Shown here in pieces: positions 57,391 to 64,000 of a stretch of DNA of 64,000 nt. The notes under the pieces are model-generated. The model ran no database searches and had not been told where the DNA came from. It saw nothing but the letters and a program-made list of their open reading frames with translations. The DNA is taken from positions 124,001-188,000 of the forward strand of contig JAIUNV010000006.1 of assembly GCA_020161435.1 (NCBI GenBank), given 5' to 3'. Both the position numbers and the translations under genes were made by a program. This DNA comes from Bacteroidota bacterium (GTDB lineage Bacteria > Bacteroidota > Bacteroidia > Chitinophagales > Chitinophagaceae). Each line of letters begins with the position of its first letter. The stretch's first letter is position 1.

Positions 57391-58092
57391 TTATCCAAAA
57401 ATCTTTTTCAAAGCCATCCACAATTGTTTTTTCAGTTCTACCTGTGCGGGGCTGTTACCATTGATTTCTGCCAGTGAAGGCGCATACAAAAAGCGGCAAT
57501 CATCCCATGGTTGCACCTGAAAGTAGGGAATGCGCATGGGTACACCAATGCTCACCGGCTCTACCCCAAAATACAGGGCCACTTTGGCCGGTAGCTGTGC
57601 TTTCAGTTCGGGGTAGGTTACCTGTTTGCCATGGGTGTTGAGGATGGCAATATGATCCATGCTCAGTTTCACAGAGGCAATTACTTTTTGCAAAAACTCC
57701 AGGTCTGCGTCTTTGCAATGCACGGCATTTGGCTCGTTCAGTATCAGCAATACCTGCTGCTTAAAATTGCCCAGCACGGCATGCGGCGGCAATGATAATG
57801 ATGCGGGTGTAACCTCAACGGGCGTTGGCTCCGGCTCAGCAACAGGCATTGGCAGGGCCACAGGAGCAGGTTTGGGATCCTCGGTTGTTGGAACGGCTGC
57901 TTGTGCAGGCGGCACAGGCAGCACAGACTTTTGTGCGGGGGCGGCAGGCGGTGGTGCTACTGCGGCGGCTGTGCTGGCACGGGCTACGGGCTGGTAGTCG
58001 CCCTCTATCGAAACCAGGTGCTGACCAAACATGTCAGCCAGAATCATGTCTGGCAATCTTATCTCTTGAAATTCACTCTTTGACTCACTCAT
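57391..58092 (-). CDS. Uncharacterised protein with conserved N- and C-terminal parts and Pro/Ala linker
   Basis: A 233-aa cytoplasmic protein that I do not recognise. A short N-terminal segment (FQEIRLPDMILADMFGQHL) is joined by a Pro/Ala-rich linker (~residues 45-105) to a C-terminal alpha/beta domain (VLLILNEPNAVHCKDADLEF to KKQLWMALKKIFG). The short anchor, flexible tether and compact domain resemble a subunit that tethers partners. A HolD/psi-like role in the polymerase clamp loader is a weak guess only. I chose ATG at 58092, which leaves 52 bp to divergent ilvE. Confidence 0.7.
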   Translation of the reverse strand: MSESKSEFQEIRLPDMILADMFGQHLVSIEGDYQPVARASTAAAVAPPPAAPAQKSVLPVPPAQAAVPTTEDPKPAPVALPMPVAEPEPTPVEVTPASLSLPPHAVLGNFKQQVLLILNEPNAVHCKDADLEFLQKVIASVKLSMDHIAILNTHGKQVTYPELKAQLPAKVALYFGVEPVSIGVPMRIPYFQVQPWDDCRFLYAPSLAEINGNSPAQVELKKQLWMALKKIFG

Positions 58093-58144
58093 GACGGCTG
58101 GTTGGTAGGCATTTTGTTTCTTTGACAAAAATAAACGCTGAAAG

Positions 58145-59209
58145 ATGATTGCAGCATTAGATGTAAAAGTAACCCTTGCAGAGAAAAGCAAACTCGAAGG
58201 TGTAAGCCTCGAAAAAATCCCTTTTGGCCGGATGTTTACCGACCACATGTTCATTGTGCACTATGAAAATGGTAGCTGGCAACAGCCCGAAATCAAACCA
58301 TACCAGTCTATTTCCATCGACCCCAGCAACGCGGCGTTGCATTATGGTCAGTCCATTTTTGAAGGTATCAAAGCCTATCCGACCCCGGGTGGCGAAGTGG
58401 CCATTTTTCGGCCCATGGACAACTTTCACCGCTTCAACATCAGCGCCGAAAGAATGCAAATGCCCACCGTGCCGGAAGAAATTTTCATTGAAGGCATGCG
58501 CCAGCTGATTGAGATTGACAAAGCTTGGGTGCCGCAGTACCCTGACCATGCTTTGTACATCCGCCCTTTCATGTTTGCCAGCGACGATGCCATTGGCGTA
58601 CGCCCTTCGGAGAAGTACACATTTATGATTATTCTGAGCCCTACAGGACCATATTTTACCGCTCCTATGCGGATATATGTGGAAGAATATTTTGTACGTG
58701 CAGTACCCGGTGGCGTAGGCTATGCCAAAACTGCTGGTAACTACGCGGCTTCTATGTATCCTACAGCCAAGGCCCGTGCCAAAGGCTACGACCAGGTGCT
58801 GTGGACCGACGCACTGGAGCACCGCTATGTGCAGGAAATTGGGGTAATGAATGTGTTTTTTATTGTCAATGGCAAAGCACTTACCCCAAGCCTGGAAGCA
58901 GGTACCATTTTGGCCGGTGTAACCCGCAACAGTGTTATCACCGTGCTGAAAGAAATGGGAGTCGAAGTAGAAGAACGCCCCATTGCCATTGAAGAATTAC
59001 TGGAAGCCTATCAGGCGGGCCAACTCACCGAAGTATTTGGTGCAGGTACTGCTGCTACTATCAGTCAGATAAAAGAACTGCGCTACAAAGAAACCGACAT
59101 GTTTTTCAACCCCGAAGACGCTCCCGTGGCAACTGCTGTGCTCAACAAACTCAACGCCATCCGCTACGGCCACGAAGCCGATGCACACGGCTGGATGTTT
59201 GGTGTGTAG
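58145..59209 (+). CDS. ilvE: Branched-chain amino acid aminotransferase
   Basis: Transfers amino groups between branched-chain amino acids and their keto acids (PLP-dependent, fold type IV). The 354-aa length matches the long, eukaryote-like BCAT subgroup. Motifs are ALHYGQSIFEGIKAY and VGYAKTAGNYAAS with the PLP lysine at Lys195, followed by RYVQEIGVMNVFFIV and FGAGTAATISQI. It is divergent from the 233-aa gene and has its own terminator. Confidence 0.95.
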   Translation: MIAALDVKVTLAEKSKLEGVSLEKIPFGRMFTDHMFIVHYENGSWQQPEIKPYQSISIDPSNAALHYGQSIFEGIKAYPTPGGEVAIFRPMDNFHRFNISAERMQMPTVPEEIFIEGMRQLIEIDKAWVPQYPDHALYIRPFMFASDDAIGVRPSEKYTFMIILSPTGPYFTAPMRIYVEEYFVRAVPGGVGYAKTAGNYAASMYPTAKARAKGYDQVLWTDALEHRYVQEIGVMNVFFIVNGKALTPSLEAGTILAGVTRNSVITVLKEMGVEVEERPIAIEELLEAYQAGQLTEVFGAGTAATISQIKELRYKETDMFFNPEDAPVATAVLNKLNAIRYGHEADAHGWMFGV

Positions 59210-59303
59210 CAACAAATTCACGAAGCAACAGGCGAAACTTTTTCATGTTGCTTAGTCCTTCTTTTTGCCTAAGTGGTTCAATAAAAATGTTTAACCAAAT
59301 AAG

Positions 59304-59332
59304 AAAGACGTCTCCCAAAGGGGCGTCTTTTT
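59304..59332 (+). terminator. ilvE terminator
   Basis: AAAGACG / CGTCTTT with inner CCC/GGG pairing is followed by a T-run. It lies ~95 nt past the ilvE stop. Confidence 0.85.
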
Positions 59333-59381
59333 CGTTATTAGCCCTCATGTACTTCGCCAAATATTTCTGTAGCATTGTGGT

Positions 59382-60161
59382 ATGCCTATGATGGAGTACG
59401 TACCCAATATTTGGATTGGCGTTTTGCTGGGTTGTTTAGCCGGCTGGCTGGCTTATAGCAAGGGCTGGCTGAATTTATCCGGAGCGGCAGCTGCGGCCAT
59501 GCTCGGTTGGGTTTTTTGGTGGCAGGGCGGACTTTGGTTATCGGTTGGGCTCTTGTTCTTTTTCATTTCAGGTACGGCTTTAGGCAAACTGCCCCGTAGC
59601 AGCCATAGCGACGCTAAAATGGGTAAGCCACGTGATTGGGTTCAGGTAATAGCCAACGGAGGCATTGCGGCCATTTTACTGCTGCTACACGCCACCACAG
59701 GACAAGAGGTGCTATTGTGGGCAGCATGGATTTCGCTGGCCATGAGCAATGCCGATACCTGGAGCAGTGAAATAGGCCAGTGGGCTGGCGGAAGGGTGGT
59801 GGATATTGTACGCTGGCAACAACTAACTGCCGGAGTATCGGGTGGTGTAAGCTGGCAGGGCACCGTAGGCGGTGCTTTGGGGGCGGCGGCCATAGCATCG
59901 TTGGCATGGATTGGAACAGATAGTTCCTTTTCTCAAATTATACTCGTTGCAGGTGTTGGTTTTGCCGGCATGCTGCTCGATTCTGTTTTGGGCAGTTTGT
60001 GGCAGGCAAAATACATAATGCCCAATGGTAGCTGGAGCGACCAGCCGCTATTTGCAAAGGCCCAATCTCCGCAGCGGGGCTGGATATTAATGACCAACGA
60101 TGCGGTAAACTGGTTCAGTAATTTGCTATTGGTGACGGTGTTTCTACTTTTTTACTGGTAA
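59382..60161 (+). CDS. DUF92-family membrane protein
   Basis: A 259-aa integral membrane protein with about six hydrophobic segments. It resembles the DUF92/TIGR00297 family, with the loop [21 protein letters not shown] and [20 protein letters not shown]. Plant and archaeal homologues include VTE6, a phytyl-phosphate kinase, so a polyprenyl- or phytyl-phosphate kinase role is possible; the bacterial role is not established here. The start could be ATG at 59382 or one of the next in-frame ATGs. Confidence 0.85.
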   Translation: MPMMEYVPNIWIGVLLGCLAGWLAYSKGWLNLSGAAAAAMLGWVFWWQGGLWLSVGLLFFFISGTALGKLPRSSHSDAKMGKPRDWVQVIANGGIAAILLLLHATTGQEVLLWAAWISLAMSNADTWSSEIGQWAGGRVVDIVRWQQLTAGVSGGVSWQGTVGGALGAAAIASLAWIGTDSSFSQIILVAGVGFAGMLLDSVLGSLWQAKYIMPNGSWSDQPLFAKAQSPQRGWILMTNDAVNWFSNLLLVTVFLLFYW

Positions 60162-60282
60162 AAAATGCTGACTTTTGCATCCGGCAAAGCAGCAATGCAG
60201 TCGGAAAACATGGGAATAGCGGGGTTTTTCCACCGTGGAGGTACCTAATCTTAGTAAAATCTCATTTTTCTTTGATTTTCTT

Positions 60283-60313
60283 TTTGGAATTAACTGCTCC
60301 ACACTTACCTTTG
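60283..60313 (+). promoter_or_regulatory. rpsL-rpsG promoter
   Basis: TTTG (60283-60286), 19 bp, TACCTTTG (60306-60313) is a full Bacteroidota housekeeping promoter, leaving a ~20-nt leader before the rpsL ATG. Confidence 0.8.
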
Positions 60314-60337
60314 CCGTCCAATTTTAAAAAGCATCGA

Positions 60338-60718
60338 ATGCCTACTATTCAACAACTGGTACGCAAGGGTAGAGAAGTAATTAAAGCCAAGAGCAAGAGC
60401 CGTGCACTGGATGCATGCCCTCAGCGCCGTGGTGTTTGTACCCGTGTATATACAACAACGCCTAAGAAACCAAACTCCGCACTTCGTAAAGTAGCGAAGG
60501 TTCGTTTGACCAACAAGATTGAAGTGATTGCCTACATCCCCGGTGAAGGCCACAACCTGCAAGAGCACAGTATTGTACTAATCCGTGGTGGTCGTGTAAA
60601 AGACCTGCCAGGTGTACGTTACCACATCGTTCGTGGTAGCCTCGATACTGCCGGTGTAAAAGACCGTAAGCAGAGCCGCTCTAAGTATGGTACCAAGAAA
60701 GAGAAGGCTAAGAAATAA
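60338..60718 (+). CDS. rpsL: 30S ribosomal protein S12
   Basis: S12 sits at the decoding centre. The 126-aa protein starts [20 protein letters not shown]. It has the conserved [19 protein letters not shown] loop and the [20 protein letters not shown] loop, sites where streptomycin resistance arises; both match the wild-type pattern. I chose ATG at 60338, since the upstream open part overlaps the promoter. rpsG follows after 31 bp. Confidence 0.98.
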   Translation: MPTIQQLVRKGREVIKAKSKSRALDACPQRRGVCTRVYTTTPKKPNSALRKVAKVRLTNKIEVIAYIPGEGHNLQEHSIVLIRGGRVKDLPGVRYHIVRGSLDTAGVKDRKQSRSKYGTKKEKAKK

Positions 60719-60749
60719 TTTCTATCAAGATTTCAACTGATCATATATC

Positions 60750-61217
60750 ATGAGGAAAGCGCAAGCCAAAAAGTTGCCACTGGCACCAGATCCAAAATTC
60801 AACGACAAACTGGTAACCCGTTTTGTCAACAACCTGATGTGGGAAGGTAAGAAGAGCACTGCTCTGACTATTTTCTACGATTCTTTGGAAAAAGTAGCCA
60901 AAATAACCGGTGAAGACGGATACGAAATTTGGAAAAAAGCATTGACCAACGTTACGCCTGCTGTTGAAGTGCGCAGCCGTCGTATCGGTGGTGCTACCTT
61001 CCAGATTCCTGCCGAAGTTCGCCCCGACCGTAAAATCAGCCTGAGCATCAAGTGGCTCGTTCGCTACAGCCGTGAGCGTAACGGTCGCAGTATGGCCGAC
61101 AAACTGGCTAACGAAATCGTTGCTGCCAGCAAAGGTGAAGGCGCTGCCTTCAAAAAGAAAGAAGATACACACCGTATGGCCGAAGCCAACAAGGCGTTCA
61201 GTCACTTCCGTGTATAA
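60750..61217 (+). CDS. rpsG: 30S ribosomal protein S7
   Basis: S7 nucleates assembly of the 30S head. The 155-aa protein matches bacterial S7 ([60 protein letters not shown]). In most bacteria fusA follows rpsG in the str operon. Here a terminator follows directly and then the unrelated ade gene, so the operon is split. Confidence 0.98.
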   Translation: MRKAQAKKLPLAPDPKFNDKLVTRFVNNLMWEGKKSTALTIFYDSLEKVAKITGEDGYEIWKKALTNVTPAVEVRSRRIGGATFQIPAEVRPDRKISLSIKWLVRYSRERNGRSMADKLANEIVAASKGEGAAFKKKEDTHRMAEANKAFSHFRV

Positions 61218-61264
61218 TCTTTCCTCCGCTTTTAAAATTGGTTTTTTAGAGGTGAATAAAAAGG

Positions 61265-61292
61265 TCCCGCCCCTTTGGGTGCGGGATTTTTT
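61265..61292 (+). terminator. rpsL-rpsG terminator
   Basis: TCCCGC / GCGGGA with inner CCC/GGG pairing is followed by ATTTTTT. It ends the two-gene ribosomal unit. Confidence 0.88.
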
Positions 61293-61364
61293 GCATATGT
61301 ATCTCATCGCAATGCAAGTTGCTTGTATTTTGGTAGGCTGCTGCTTTTGCAAGAACTTGGCAGC

Positions 61365-63020
61365 ATGAACCATACAGTTACCGGCAATCTGGTGGACATT
61401 GCCCGCAGTTCCATTTTCCCCGCCAATATTCATATTGCTGAAGGCTGCATTGCCAGCATTGAGCCCTTGGGTGACGCTATTATTCCATCGCTTCCTTTCA
61501 TTACGCCAGGCTTTGTTGATGCCCATGTGCATGTGGAAAGCAGCATGCTCATTCCATCTGAGTTTGCCCGGTTGGCTGTGGTGCATGGCACCGTATCAAC
61601 CATCAGCGACCCGCATGAAATAGCCAATGTATGTGGCATGGAAGGGGTTGAATACATGATTGAGAATGGCAAGACGGTGCCTTTCAAGTTCAACTTTGGT
61701 GCCCCCAGTTGTGTGCCTGCCACCATATTTGAAACAGCCGGTGCAGCCCTCAATGCCAAAGATGTTACTGCATTATTGCAACGGCCAGAAATAAAATACC
61801 TGAGTGAGATGATGAACTTTCCGGGTGTATTGTACAAAGACCCGGAAGTGATGGAAAAAATAGCCGCTGCACATGCGTTGGGCAAACCTGTAGACGGTCA
61901 TGCCCCCGGCCTTCGCGGCGATGCGGCCCAGCAATACATTGATGCCGGCATCAGTACCGATCATGAATGTTTTACACTGGAAGAAGCCCTCGATAAACTA
62001 CAGCGGGGCATGAAAATTTTGATTCGTGAAGGAAGTGCTGCTAAAAACTTTAATGCACTCATTCCGCTGTTGCCGGAGTGGTATGCGCAAATGATGTTTT
62101 GCAGCGATGATAAACATCCTGATAGTTTGGTACTCGGTCACATCAACCAGCTATGTGCCAGAGCTGTGGCACTGGGCATGGATGTGTTCAACGTGTTGCA
62201 GGTAGCCTGTGTAAACCCTGTGCAGCACTACAAACTCGATGTGGGGTTGCTGCAGCCCGGAGATCCTGCTGATTTTATTGTACTGAAAAACCTGCAGCAA
62301 TTTGAAGTTGCAGCCACCTACATCAATGGTGAACTGGTGGCCAGCAACGGCGTTGCACATATTCAGCCACAAGAATGGCATATCATCAATCACTTTGATT
62401 GTGCTCCGACAACAGCTGCCGACTTTTCTTACCCACACCATAAATGGGGTGAAGAAGAAAACTTTGAGCAAGTGTATGCCATCGAAGCATTAGATGGACA
62501 ACTCATCACCAATAAGTTGACGTTACCTATCACCGATTTTCCGGTACACGGTGATGCCATGCATGCATCTGTTGCAAATGACCTGTTGAAAATTGTGGTT
62601 GTCAACCGGTATCACCAGGCACCCATTGCCAAATCATTCATAAGAAATTTTGGTCTGAAAGCGGGTGCCATTGCCAGTAGTGTAGCCCACGATAGCCACA
62701 ACATTGTAGCCGTTGGTGTGGATGATGAAAGCCTGAGTGCTGCTGTGAATTTGGTAATTGCAGCACAAGGTGGCGTAGCTGCTTGTGGCAAGGGAGAACA
62801 GCATGTATTGGGCTTGCCGGTAGCAGGGCTCATGACCAATGAAGATGGTTACGCAGTGGCTGAAAAATACACCGCCATCGATCAGTTTGTAAAGCAGGAG
62901 CTGGGTTCTACGTTGGCTTCACCGTTTATGACATTGTCTTTTATGGCGCTGCTGGTAATACCGCACCTCAAGCTGAGCGACAAGGGCCTCTTCGATGGCG
63001 ATAGTTTCTCCTTTGTGTAG
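61365..63020 (+). CDS. ade: Adenine deaminase
   Basis: Converts adenine to hypoxanthine plus ammonia in purine salvage (amidohydrolase superfamily, binuclear metal). The 551-aa protein starts at ATG 61365 (MNHTVTGNLVDIARSSIFPA). The metal motif is PGFVDAHVHVESSML with His54/His56, followed by DPHEIANVCG and GHAPGLRGDAAQQYIDAG. The C-terminal domain (AIASSVAHDSHNIVAVGVDD) is typical of Ade. A GTG-type start upstream at 61275 is unlikely because it runs through the terminator. Confidence 0.95.
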   Translation: MNHTVTGNLVDIARSSIFPANIHIAEGCIASIEPLGDAIIPSLPFITPGFVDAHVHVESSMLIPSEFARLAVVHGTVSTISDPHEIANVCGMEGVEYMIENGKTVPFKFNFGAPSCVPATIFETAGAALNAKDVTALLQRPEIKYLSEMMNFPGVLYKDPEVMEKIAAAHALGKPVDGHAPGLRGDAAQQYIDAGISTDHECFTLEEALDKLQRGMKILIREGSAAKNFNALIPLLPEWYAQMMFCSDDKHPDSLVLGHINQLCARAVALGMDVFNVLQVACVNPVQHYKLDVGLLQPGDPADFIVLKNLQQFEVAATYINGELVASNGVAHIQPQEWHIINHFDCAPTTAADFSYPHHKWGEEENFEQVYAIEALDGQLITNKLTLPITDFPVHGDAMHASVANDLLKIVVVNRYHQAPIAKSFIRNFGLKAGAIASSVAHDSHNIVAVGVDDESLSAAVNLVIAAQGGVAACGKGEQHVLGLPVAGLMTNEDGYAVAEKYTAIDQFVKQELGSTLASPFMTLSFMALLVIPHLKLSDKGLFDGDSFSFV

Positions 63021-63037
63021 CAGGGCTTGCATTTGGC

Positions 63038-63067
63038 ATTTGAATCGATTACCTTATCGATTCAAAT
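63038..63067. repeat. Perfect 12-bp inverted repeat before the 263-aa gene
   Basis: ATTTGAATCGAT (63038-63049) and ATCGATTCAAAT (63056-63067) are perfect complements with a 6-nt loop and end 9 nt before the ATG at 63077. There is no T-run. It could be a regulator operator, a hairpin shielding the ribosome-binding region, or a U-less terminator of ade. Confidence 0.55.
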
Positions 63068-63076
63068 CACTCCCAC

Positions 63077-63868
63077 ATGACTAACAATTTTTATCTGGCA
63101 CTCTCAGCTATACTGCTGCTGCCATTGCTACCTGCTTTTATCATTTATAAGTTTTTGCCCGAAAGTGAAACCAATGTAGAGGGGCCTTACAAAAAGCTCA
63201 ACCTGAAGTTGAAAGGTGCTTTTGCTGGCTATTTTTTATTGGTACTTATTGGCCTTGGGTTGCAGTATTTCATTTTGGGCAATGAGCAAACCAAACAACT
63301 GGAAGCATTGACGGCACAAGTAAAAGAACAAGACTCTGCTATTGCGGTGATGAAAAGCCAGCTGGCCAAATCGCCGGTGATAGACTGGCATGTAAAAGGC
63401 GTAGTGATGCCCGGCGAAAAAGAAGGCACCCGTTTCTTTTTTGATGATGGCACCACCACCAAAAATCCCGACGGCAGTTTTGAATTGATTAAAAGAAGCG
63501 TGGCCACACAAGGTTCGGCCAAACCACCCAAATGGATTTGTGTGTACAATCCCATTACGGGCTACAGAGTGGTGAGCCTCAACAGAGAAGTGAACCATCC
63601 CGACATTGCAGCTTTTGATGTGCAGTTCAACGAAGACAATCATGAAATCGTGATCCGCAAACCCATCGACATCAACAGCGCCGAAAAAGATTCGGTGGTA
63701 GCCGTGGCTGGTTTTTTGGAAAAAAATCCACAGTTGAAACAACAGGTAGAAACCAGTAATCCGCAACTATTTACCAAAGCAGATAAACTCAAAGTGGAGC
63801 AACAACAAGTCAAAACCAATCACTTGATTAAAGTTGTAAAACCTGGTACTATTTTAACTCATCAATAG
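63077..63868 (+). CDS. Membrane-anchored protein of unknown function
   Basis: A 263-aa protein. Two N-terminal hydrophobic segments (~residues 6-24 and ~49-67) are followed by a coiled-coil stretch (NEQTKQLEALTAQVKEQDSA) and a soluble domain (VIDWHVKGVVMPGEKEGTRF; DDGTTTKNPDGSFELIKRS). The soluble part has carboxypeptidase-regulatory or beta-sandwich-like features but no certain family. An inverted repeat lies right before its start. Confidence 0.75.
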   Translation: MTNNFYLALSAILLLPLLPAFIIYKFLPESETNVEGPYKKLNLKLKGAFAGYFLLVLIGLGLQYFILGNEQTKQLEALTAQVKEQDSAIAVMKSQLAKSPVIDWHVKGVVMPGEKEGTRFFFDDGTTTKNPDGSFELIKRSVATQGSAKPPKWICVYNPITGYRVVSLNREVNHPDIAAFDVQFNEDNHEIVIRKPIDINSAEKDSVVAVAGFLEKNPQLKQQVETSNPQLFTKADKLKVEQQQVKTNHLIKVVKPGTILTHQ

Positions 63869-63884
63869 TATAACGAGTAGCAAG

Positions 63885-64000
63885 TTATGCCGACTGACCA
63901 ACCCACACTGCACCGCCAATGCTGCTGCGGCTGGCACCAGTTACGGTGTGCATCACGGTGTTTTCTTCCCGCCAGCGGAGTACACCCAATAATGCCATCA
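63885..64000 (-). CDS. 3' end of an unknown gene, truncated by window edge
   Basis: The minus-strand frame is open from the window end to TAA at 63885-63887. The visible C-terminus includes ALLGVLRWREENTVMHTVTG and ends VWVGQSA. It converges on the 263-aa gene with 16 bp between stops. Too short to identify. Confidence 0.45.
   Translation of the reverse strand, partial: MALLGVLRWREENTVMHTVTGASRSSIGGAVWVGQSA

Overview
The window looks like chromosomal DNA of a Bacteroidota bacterium, most likely a Chitinophagaceae-type member of the Chitinophagia. The evidence is four large surface proteins with type IX secretion (T9SS) C-terminal sorting domains, promoters of the Bacteroidota form (TTTG, 19 bp, TAnnTTTG), A/T-rich leaders with little Shine-Dalgarno, an ELWxxDGT-repeat protein, and many exported small proteins. 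No rRNA, tRNA, CRISPR array, prophage or transposase was seen.

Layout. 1-2.7 kb: 3' part of a delta-60 repeat exported protein. 2.8-5.7 kb: accC, accB and efp on the minus strand. 5.9-7.4 kb: a thioredoxin-like protein and malate dehydrogenase. 7.5-9.2 kb: three tandem paralogous exported coiled-coil miniproteins. 9.4-14 kb: a GT9 glycosyltransferase, an MFS transporter, a DedA protein with an extra N-terminal domain and a dicarboxylate/glutamate symporter. 14.5-16.1 kb: a LytTR regulator with a degenerate receiver and a Crp-like regulator. 16.4-26.1 kb: two giant paralogous glycine-rich T9SS proteins, the second carrying a long thrombospondin-3-type calcium-binding array. 26.1-31.1 kb: a TPR membrane protein, a dihaem cytochrome c, a GC-rich structured element, purL and a pseudouridine synthase. 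31.2-41.1 kb: a frameshifted ELWxxDGT protein, a 1440-aa T9SS protein and a NarL-type two-component pair, all on the minus strand. 41.2-47.9 kb: hldD, a T9SS subtilase, an M57 metalloprotease lipoprotein, proC and a dienelactone hydrolase. 48-64 kb: mostly housekeeping genes (pyrG, yidC, a ComA-like gene with aroE, a thioesterase, rdgB, ilvE, a DUF92 gene, rpsL-rpsG, ade) with a few unknowns.

How the genes work together. AccB and AccC feed fatty-acid synthesis. HldD and the GT9 enzyme point to heptose-containing LPS. The surface proteins depend on a T9SS that is not encoded here. The NarL-type pair sits directly upstream of two exported-protein genes and may control them (inference).

Most unusual points. 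(1) The miniprotein family has a strict 29-residue repeat, and in its middle member an in-frame stop codon sits exactly where the next repeat should have its conserved aromatic residue. (2) EF-P has arginine at position 32 in an NKxxR loop instead of the usual KPGKG lysine loop. (3) The ELWxxDGT gene is broken at a seven-base homopolymer. (4) The histidine kinase has a signal peptide encoded upstream of its first ATG. (5) A dispersed palindrome appears to be inserted in frame in hldD.
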